45,946 nt of DNA, taken from positions 1 through 45,946 of the forward strand of contig JAEDDI010000011.1 of NCBI GenBank assembly GCA_016293805.1, given 5' to 3'. This document shows positions 41,401-45,946 of this stretch, piece after piece. The stretch's first letter is position 1. The number at the start of each line of letters is the position of its first letter. A program made the position numbers and the translations under genes. The notes beneath the pieces were generated by a model. It was given only the letters and a program-made list of their open reading frames with translations. It had not been told where the DNA came from and did no database searches. Source of the stretch: Bacillota bacterium. Its GTDB lineage: Bacteria; Bacillota; Clostridia; Peptostreptococcales; Anaerovoracaceae.

Positions 41401-42113
41401 TATATTTCCTTAAGCCCTTCCTCATAGTTATGAGTAGGGTCTTTTTCCATTGTTTTTCTGAGTCTTTCATCTTCGCCGAACACTTCAATAATCTCTTCAT
41501 CTGTTCCGAATCCGAGTGCTCTCAGAAGTGTAGTGACAGGCTGCTTCCTTGTACGGTCTACTCTTACAGATATAACACCGTTGGAGTCAGTCTCATATTC
41601 AAGCCATGCCCCTCTGTTAGGAATGATCTGTGTCGAGAACAGTTCATTGTTCGCTTTGTCACGATCTGCGCTGTAATAAGGTCCCGGCGATCTTACAAGC
41701 TGAGTAACAACTACTCTCTCCGCACCATTGTATATAAAAGTTCCCTTCTCTGTCATCAGAGGGAAATCTCCCATGAATACTTCCTGCTCTTTAACCTCTT
41801 CGGTCTCTCTGTTAACAAGTCGTACACGTACCTTAAGGGGTGCAGCATAAGTAACGTCTCTGGCCTTACATTCTTCCTGTTCGTATTTTGGAGGATCACT
41901 TAAAGAATAATCGATGAACTCCAGAACAAGATTGCCTGCGTAATCCTGTATAGGTGATATATCATCGAAAGCTTCCTTCAGCCCTTCCTTTACAAACCAA
42001 TCATAAGATTCGGTCTGAATCTGGATAAGATTCGGCATCTTGCTGACTTCGTCAATATTGAGTTTTGAAAAAGTCATACGCTCTTTTCTACCTAATTTTA
42101 CTGGCTTTGGCAT
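38430..42113 (-). CDS. rpoB: RNA polymerase subunit beta
   Basis: The 1227-residue subunit from the ATG at 42113, chosen because AAGGAG lies nine bases upstream; the ATG at 42119 is only three bases from it. The rifampicin region [33 protein letters not shown] is wild type at the common resistance positions. The C-terminal end, after the conserved [17 protein letters not shown], is a 60-residue acidic tail ending [10 protein letters not shown]. It has its own promoter downstream of the rplL terminator. Confidence 0.99.
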   Translation of the reverse strand: [1227 protein letters not shown]

Positions 42114-42154
42114 ATTCATCACTCCTTATTGTATTTCAGAAATTGCTTTGCAAA

Positions 42155-42175
42155 ATACATTGCATGGCAATGTAT
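42155..42175. repeat. Perfect inverted repeat at the rpoB transcription start
   Basis: ATACATTGC, three bases, GCAATGTAT: perfect nine-base arms. It begins two bases downstream of the predicted -10 of the rpoB promoter, so it covers the start site and the 5' end of the mRNA. It could be a repressor operator or a 5' stabilising hairpin. Confidence 0.8.
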
Positions 42176-42176
42176 A

Positions 42177-42205
42177 ATATTAGCACAACCATGTCAATTC
42201 GTCAA
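42177..42205 (-). promoter_or_regulatory. Promoter of rpoBC
   Basis: Minus strand: -35 TTGACG (42200-42205), 17 bases, -10 TAATAT (42177-42182), between the rplL terminator and rpoB. A second TTGACA lies within the spacer (42191-42196 region) but has no properly spaced -10. Confidence 0.72.
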
Positions 42206-42227
42206 GGCAAAATATTGAAGTTCGCAT

Positions 42228-42257
42228 AAAAAAAAGAAGGCGGTATATTCTACCGCC
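42228..42257 (-). terminator. Terminator/attenuator between rplL and rpoB
   Basis: Minus strand: GGCGGTA, five-base loop, TACCGCC, then TTC and eight T, 18 bases after the rplL stop. It looks efficient, so rpoBC probably depends largely on its own promoter. Confidence 0.9.
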
Positions 42258-42274
42258 CTCGCGTCATTACAGAA

Positions 42275-42640
42275 CTACTTTAATTCTACTTCTGCGCCAA
42301 CTTCTTCTAACTGAGCCTTGATAGCTTCAGCTTCAGCCTTTTCGCATCCTTCCTTAACGTTTGATGGTGCTTCATCTACAACAGCCTTAGCTTCCTTAAG
42401 TCCAAGACCAGTGATTTCTCTTACTGCCTTGATAACCTTAATCTTTTCTGCGCCTGCTGACTTGAGAACTACTGTGAATTCAGTCTGTTCTTCTTCTGCT
42501 GCACCGCCTGCAACTGCGCCTGCAACTGCTACTGGAGCTGCTGCTGATACGCCGAATTCTTCTTCACAAGCTTTAACTAATTCGTTTAATTCTAAAATTG
42601 ACATAGCCTTTATAGCTTCTATGATCTGAGTCTTATCCAT
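42275..42640 (-). CDS. rplL: 50S ribosomal protein L7/L12
   Basis: The 121-residue stalk protein that recruits translational GTPases. Start at ATG 42640 (MDKTQIIEAIK), with AAGGAG seven bases upstream; the 42658 start adds an unrelated MKRRNT. N-terminal dimerisation domain, Ala/Val/Gly-rich hinge (SAAAPVAVAGAVAGGAAEEE) and the C-terminal GTPase-contact domain (KIKVIKAVREITGLGLKEAKAVVDEAP). Confidence 0.99.
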   Translation of the reverse strand: MDKTQIIEAIKAMSILELNELVKACEEEFGVSAAAPVAVAGAVAGGAAEEEQTEFTVVLKSAGAEKIKVIKAVREITGLGLKEAKAVVDEAPSNVKEGCEKAEAEAIKAQLEEVGAEVELK

Positions 42641-42687
42641 TGTATTTCTCCTTTTCAATATTTTAATTTAAGATATTTTCTTCTTTG

Positions 42688-43182
42688 TTATTCTGCTTTT
42701 GCATCTGCAATAGCCTGGAAAGTACGAACCAGCTTTGAAACCGGTGACTGAATGCTTCCCATGAACTTTGCGATAAGTACATCTCTTGAAGGGATGTCTG
42801 CAATTGCCTGGATTCCTTCTTTGTCGAGGAATTCACCTTCTACTACACCGCCCTTGAATTCCATCTTCTTGTATGACTTGATGGCTTCGTTGAGCACTCT
42901 TGCAGGAGCTGTAGCATCATCATAACTGATTGCAAGTGCGCTTGGTCCTTCAAGAACGTCTGCTAAAGGTTCATACTTAGTTCCTTCGATAGCTCTCTTT
43001 ACAAGAGTGTTCTTGTAAACTGTGTAATCTACATTTGCTTCACGAAGGTTCTTTCTCATCGCGTCTGCTTCTGCAACAGTGATTCCGATATAGTCAATAA
43101 CTACAGCTGATTCAGCCTTCTCAAGTTTTGCCTTTATCTCATCGATAACAACCTGCTTTGCCTGTTTAGCTTCTACTGACAT
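42688..43182 (-). CDS. rplJ: 50S ribosomal protein L10
   Basis: The 164-residue base of the ribosomal stalk; its C-terminal helix binds L7/L12 dimers. The family features KLEKAESAVVIDYIGITVAEADAMRKNLREANVDYTVYKNTL and the ALAISYDDATAPARVL segment are clear. It is expressed under the L10 leader immediately upstream and followed after 47 bases by rplL. Confidence 0.98.
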   Translation of the reverse strand: MSVEAKQAKQVVIDEIKAKLEKAESAVVIDYIGITVAEADAMRKNLREANVDYTVYKNTLVKRAIEGTKYEPLADVLEGPSALAISYDDATAPARVLNEAIKSYKKMEFKGGVVEGEFLDKEGIQAIADIPSRDVLIAKFMGSIQSPVSKLVRTFQAIADAKAE

Positions 43183-43222
43183 TAAAAATTTTCCTCCTTC
43201 TTCGAAAATTTTGTGGTACTCA

Positions 43223-43312
43223 ATAAAAAGCCCTGCTCACCGCAAGGCCAATATTTATATATTGTACCTCGGCGGGTTAATTAAGCATGCGCCCCCGCTG
43301 TCTTCGGTTAAA
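43223..43312 (-). promoter_or_regulatory. L10 autoregulatory leader RNA with attenuator hairpin
   Basis: The rplA-rplJ spacer has the L10-leader pattern on the minus strand: AACCGAAGACAGCGGGGG, later CCGCCGAGGT, then GGCCTTGCGGTGAGCAGGGC. The last element is an intrinsic terminator: GCCTTGC/GCAGGGC (43230-43248) followed by five T. In the known family the L10(L12)4 complex binds its own leader to limit expression; the terminator here suggests attenuation as the mechanism. Confidence 0.9.
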
Positions 43313-43332
43313 TTTCAAGTTAATAATATATC

Positions 43333-44028
43333 CTAGCCGATCTTTGCAGGGTTAACCTTTACTCCCGGACCCATAGTGCTTGCTACTGTAACACTTCTGA
43401 GATACTGTCCCTTTGCTGTTGACGGCTTAGCCTTGATAATTGCTTCAAGAAGAGCGTTGAAGTTCTGTTCTAACTTCTCACGTCCGAATGAAACCTTACC
43501 GATTGGTGTATGGATAATATTTGTCTTGTCAAGTCTGTATTCAACTTTGCCGGCCTTGGTTTCTTCAATAGCCTTTGCCACATCCATTGTAACTGTACCT
43601 GACTTAGGGTTTGGCATAAGTCCCTTAGGTCCTAATATCTTACCTAATCTTCCTACAACACCCATCATGTCCGGAGTGGCGATTACTACATCGAAATCAA
43701 ACCAGTTTTCGTTCTTGATCTTATCGGCCATTTCTTCAGCGCCTACATATTCAGCACCTGCTTCTTCAGCTTCCTGAGCCTTAGGACCCTTAGCGAATAC
43801 TAAAACTTTCTTTGTCTTGCCGGTTCCGTTTGGAAGTACGATAGCACCTCTTACCTGCTGATCTGCATGTCTTCCGTCTACACCGAGCTTGATGTGAACT
43901 TCAACTGTCTCATCAAACTTTGCATGAGCTCCCTTAACTACAAGTTCAAGAGCATCTCCTGCTTCAAAAAGTTCCTGTCTATCATAAAGCTTTCTGGCTT
44001 CCTGATAATTTTTACCTCTCTTAGGCAT
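43333..44028 (-). CDS. rplA: 50S ribosomal protein L1
   Basis: The 231-residue protein of the L1 stalk. It begins MPKRGKNYQEARKLYDRQELFEAGDALELV and contains the diagnostic LGKILGPKGLMPNPKSGTVTMDV. The C-terminal YLRSVTVASTMGPGVKVNPAKI is complete. It follows rplK by 48 bases and has a good ribosome site. Confidence 0.99.
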   Translation of the reverse strand: MPKRGKNYQEARKLYDRQELFEAGDALELVVKGAHAKFDETVEVHIKLGVDGRHADQQVRGAIVLPNGTGKTKKVLVFAKGPKAQEAEEAGAEYVGAEEMADKIKNENWFDFDVVIATPDMMGVVGRLGKILGPKGLMPNPKSGTVTMDVAKAIEETKAGKVEYRLDKTNIIHTPIGKVSFGREKLEQNFNALLEAIIKAKPSTAKGQYLRSVTVASTMGPGVKVNPAKIG

Positions 44029-44076
44029 TTTTTACCTCCTTGTGGTTCTAGCGATCTTGCGATCTCCCATCTCAAA

Positions 44077-44502
44077 TTATTCTTCTACGATTATACCCAT
44101 GCTTCTTGCAGTTCCCTTGATCATTTCTGTTGCTGATTCAAGACTTGCTGCGTTTAAGTCAGGCATCTTTGTCTGGGCTATTTCCTGAGCCTGAGCTAAA
44201 GTAATCTTGCCAACCTTGTTCTTGTTAGGTTCGCCTGATGCTCTGTCAAGACCTGCTGCCTTTTTAATAAGGACCGCTGCCGGTGGAGTCTTGCAGATGA
44301 ACGAGAATGATCTGTCTGCATAAACAGTAATAACTACAGGAATAATCATACCTGACTGATCCTGAGTCTTTGCATTGAACTGCTTGCAGAAGTCCATAAT
44401 GTTTACACCGTGCTGACCAAGTGCCGGACCTACCGGTGGAGCCGGATTTGCTGCTCCTGCAGGAATCTGCAGCTTGATATAGCCTTCAATTTTCTTTGCC
44501 AT
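44077..44502 (-). CDS. rplK: 50S ribosomal protein L11
   Basis: The 141-residue protein of the GTPase-associated centre. It has the flexible N-terminal proline region LQIPAGAANPAPPVGPALGQHGVNIMDFCKQFN and the C-terminal rRNA-binding domain KVGKITLAQAQEIAQTKMPDLNA with GTARSMGI. A GAAAGGAGA site precedes the ATG at 44502. Confidence 0.99.
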   Translation of the reverse strand: MAKKIEGYIKLQIPAGAANPAPPVGPALGQHGVNIMDFCKQFNAKTQDQSGMIIPVVITVYADRSFSFICKTPPAAVLIKKAAGLDRASGEPNKNKVGKITLAQAQEIAQTKMPDLNAASLESATEMIKGTARSMGIIVEE

Positions 44503-44560
44503 GATGGTCTCCTTTCTCTTGCACTGAGCTGCAAGGACTTGTATATAAATATATTGTCAA

Positions 44561-45133
44561 CTAGATTCTGTCCACCTGACCGAATTCAATTTCAACAGGA
44601 GTACTTCTTCCAAATACATTCAGCTTGGCATGTACAACCTGTTTTTCTCTGTCGATGGATTCCGCTTCACCCATGAAACCTTCAAATGGGCCGCTTATAA
44701 CTCTGATAGCATCACCCGGGTCAATATCAAGGTCTATGAATACCTTTTCGATTCCCATTCTGGCAATCTCTTCGTTTGTCAGCGGAATAGGTTCCGATCC
44801 ATGACCTACAAACCCTGTAACACCCTGAGTATTCCTTACAAGATACCAGGATTCATTTGTTACAATCATCTTAACGATAACATAACCGGGGAACATTTTC
44901 TTTGTCCTGATTTTCTTCTGGCCGTCCTTGATTTCAACCACATCCTCAGTAGGAACAACTATATCATGAATGAGTTCAGTCATGCCTCTGTTTTCCGCCA
45001 TTTTGAGGATATTGGCTTTAACCTTGTTTTCATGGCCCGAATATGTATGAACAACATACCATTTGGCAACACCGTCTCCTCTGAGACCTTCACCCTCTAA
45101 AGGAGAAGCAGTATTCTTTTCAATATCTCCCAT
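44561..45133 (-). CDS. nusG: Transcription elongation/antitermination factor NusG
   Basis: The 190-residue factor has an NGN domain (KWYVVHTYSGHENKVKANI, then PGYVIVKM and VTGFVG) that binds the RNA polymerase clamp, and a C-terminal KOW domain (GDAIRVISGPFEGFMGEAESID). A strong GGAGG six bases before the ATG at 45133 supports this start, so the chain carries about 23 residues (MGDIEKNTASPLEGEGLRGDGVA) before the usual beginning of the NGN domain; no other start codon explains it. Confidence 0.97.
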   Translation of the reverse strand: MGDIEKNTASPLEGEGLRGDGVAKWYVVHTYSGHENKVKANILKMAENRGMTELIHDIVVPTEDVVEIKDGQKKIRTKKMFPGYVIVKMIVTNESWYLVRNTQGVTGFVGHGSEPIPLTNEEIARMGIEKVFIDLDIDPGDAIRVISGPFEGFMGEAESIDREKQVVHAKLNVFGRSTPVEIEFGQVDRI

Positions 45134-45150
45134 GTATTTCCTCCGCGATA

Positions 45151-45390
45151 CTAAAGTTCAATATTAAGTACTGCTTTGAGTAATGCAAGGAATCCTGAGT
45201 CGACAGCCCAGAAAGCAAGTGCAAAGAATGCACATACAACGAGCACTACAGCAGTATATGAACCAAGTTCCTTTTTAGTCGGCCATACTACCTTTTTCAT
45301 TTCTGTTCTTACGCCTCTGAAATATTCGAGTACAGAAGTTCTCTCCTTCTTAGGCTTCTGAACATTTGTCTTATCGATATCTTTAGCCAT
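45151..45390 (-). CDS. secE: Protein translocase subunit SecE
   Basis: A 79-residue single-span SecE of the short Firmicute type. The cytoplasmic amphipathic segment SVLEYFRGVRTEMKKVVWPTKKEL is diagnostic and is followed by one transmembrane helix. It lies between rpmG and nusG in the standard order. Confidence 0.97.
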   Translation of the reverse strand: MAKDIDKTNVQKPKKERTSVLEYFRGVRTEMKKVVWPTKKELGSYTAVVLVVCAFFALAFWAVDSGFLALLKAVLNIEL

Positions 45391-45404
45391 CGTAATTACC
45401 TCTG

Positions 45405-45554
45405 CTATTTTGTTTCCTTATGTAAAGTGTGCTTTCTGCAGAATGGACAATACTTCTTTAATTCGATACGGTCGGGATTGTTCTTCTTATCCTTCATAGT
45501 ATTGTAGTTTCTCTGCTTGCATTCTGTGCATGCCATAATAACTTTAACTCTCAT
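45405..45554 (-). CDS. rpmG: 50S ribosomal protein L33
   Basis: A 49-residue protein reading MRVKVIMACTECKQRNYNTM and ending KHTLHKETK. Two CxxC pairs (CTEC at 9-12, CPFC at 36-39) make it the zinc-binding version. The ATG at 45554 has CGGAGGA upstream. It is the first gene of rpmG-secE-nusG, 14 bases before secE, the standard Firmicute order. Confidence 0.97.
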   Translation of the reverse strand: MRVKVIMACTECKQRNYNTMKDKKNNPDRIELKKYCPFCRKHTLHKETK

Positions 45555-45631
45555 GTTTATGTCCTCCGTAAACTATAAATTAGAGCTGTATTCCAAGCTC
45601 TTTTGCCTCATAATCATAAAGTCGCTTAATA

Positions 45632-45660
45632 AGTATATATCTTTCTATTGTCAATGTCAA
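45632..45660 (-). promoter_or_regulatory. Promoter of rpmG-secE-nusG
   Basis: Minus strand: -35 TTGACA (45655-45660), 17 bases, -10 TATACT (45632-45637). The predicted start is about 75 bases upstream of rpmG. Confidence 0.85.
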
Positions 45661-45686
45661 GAAAACTTATATTTTTGCACTTTAAA

Positions 45687-45706
45687 ACTGCGGAAATATC
45701 CGCAGT
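45687..45706 (-). terminator. Second hairpin after the partial tuf gene
   Basis: Minus strand: ACTGCGGA, four-base loop, TCCGCAGT, followed by TTTAAAG. Perfect eight-pair stem with a short T stretch, about 40 bases after the first tuf terminator. It probably acts as a back-up terminator just before the rpmG promoter. Confidence 0.6.
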
Positions 45707-45744
45707 CACATGTCATTATATCTTCTGAACACACTGTTGTCAAT

Positions 45745-45778
45745 AAAATATAATGAGACTCCGATAACAGAGTCTCAT
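45745..45778 (-). terminator. Terminator after the partial (second) tuf gene
   Basis: Minus strand: ATGAGACTC, eight-base loop, GAGTCTCAT (45753-45778), followed by TATATTTTATT. It lies 25 bases past the tuf stop. Its sequence is unrelated to the terminator of the other tuf copy. Confidence 0.85.
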
Positions 45779-45803
45779 AATATCCATTTGCATTCTGCTA
45801 AGT

Positions 45804-45946
45804 CTATTCGATGATTTCAGTTACAACGCCTGATCCTACTGTTCTTCCGCCCTCTCTGATAGCGAATCTAAGTCCTTCTTCGATTGCGATTGGTGTGATC
45901 AGCTTGATTGTCATTACTACGTTATCTCCAGGCATGCACATTTCTG
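45804..45946 (-). CDS. tuf: Elongation factor Tu, second copy, only the C-terminus in the window
   Basis: The last 47 codons and stop of a second EF-Tu gene; translation ends with EEGLRFAIREGGRTVGSGVVTEIIE as in the complete copy. It differs from that copy only at 45852 (GAG for GAA) and 45891 (CCA for CCG), both silent. The similarity stops abruptly at the stop codon. It sits upstream of rpmG-secE-nusG, the tufB position known from other bacteria. Confidence 0.96.
   Translation of the reverse strand, partial: EMCMPGDNVVMTIKLITPIAIEEGLRFAIREGGRTVGSGVVTEIIE

Noticed and set aside
44532..44560. Promoter between nusG and rplK based on TTGACA at 44555-44560
   Set aside because: No acceptable -10 lies 16-18 bases downstream; the AT-rich TATATA is only about nine bases away. 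The genes are probably read from the rpmG promoter.
45555..45803. tRNA gene between the partial tuf and rpmG, as found near tufB in enterobacteria
   Set aside because: No cloverleaf with a T-loop GTTCGA-type motif is visible. The region is accounted for by two hairpins, a promoter and the rpmG leader.

Overview
The window is 45.9 kb of a low-GC Firmicute chromosome. Every recognisable gene lies on the minus strand, so transcription runs from the right end to the left end. A T-box leader on valS, a CIRCE element, an L10 leader, probable Rex operators and the gene families present fit an anaerobic member of the class Clostridia. That placement is inference: ribosomal protein S12 carries an insert I associate with Bacilli-type S12. 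I see no prophage, insertion sequence, CRISPR array, rRNA or tRNA, and no stretch longer than about 300 bases lacks a gene.

Right third, in order of transcription. A second tuf gene enters at the right edge (45804-45946, partial). It is followed by rpmG-secE-nusG-rplK-rplA-[L10 leader]-rplJ-rplL-[terminator, promoter]-rpoB-rpoC-[terminator]-rpsL-rpsG-fusA-tuf. The two tuf genes are direct repeats about 15.8 kb apart and differ at 2 of 143 shared bases. Downstream of the complete tuf, the S10-spc-alpha ribosomal protein block expected in Firmicutes is absent. The next genes are ecfA1-ecfA2-ecfT (ABC module of an energy-coupling-factor vitamin transporter), then trmB and idi.

Middle. A near-consensus promoter inside the end of idi starts a T-box leader controlling valS-folC-lipid kinase-GNAT acetyltransferase. 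A second promoter starts plsX-rnc-smc-ftsY-der-plsY-gpsA. This set places all the enzymes for making 1-acyl-glycerol-3-phosphate from acyl-ACP and DHAP next to the SRP receptor, a ribosome-assembly GTPase and chromosome condensation.

Left third. After a perfect hairpin comes a set of overlapping genes: miaB (tRNA modification), a TetM/EF-G-like translational GTPase fused to a C-terminal YacP/Rae1-type NYN ribonuclease domain, a DUF3830 cyclophilin-like protein and a hotdog thioesterase. The GTPase-nuclease fusion is the most interesting protein in the window, because it looks like a self-contained ribosome-targeted mRNA cleavage factor. Next are an OmpR/VanS-type two-component system with two exported PepSY proteins, an iron-type alcohol dehydrogenase preceded by two Rex-like operators, and htpG (partial) with a CIRCE operator over its promoter.

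Positions were counted by hand from the sequence. Functions rest on motif recognition, without database searches.
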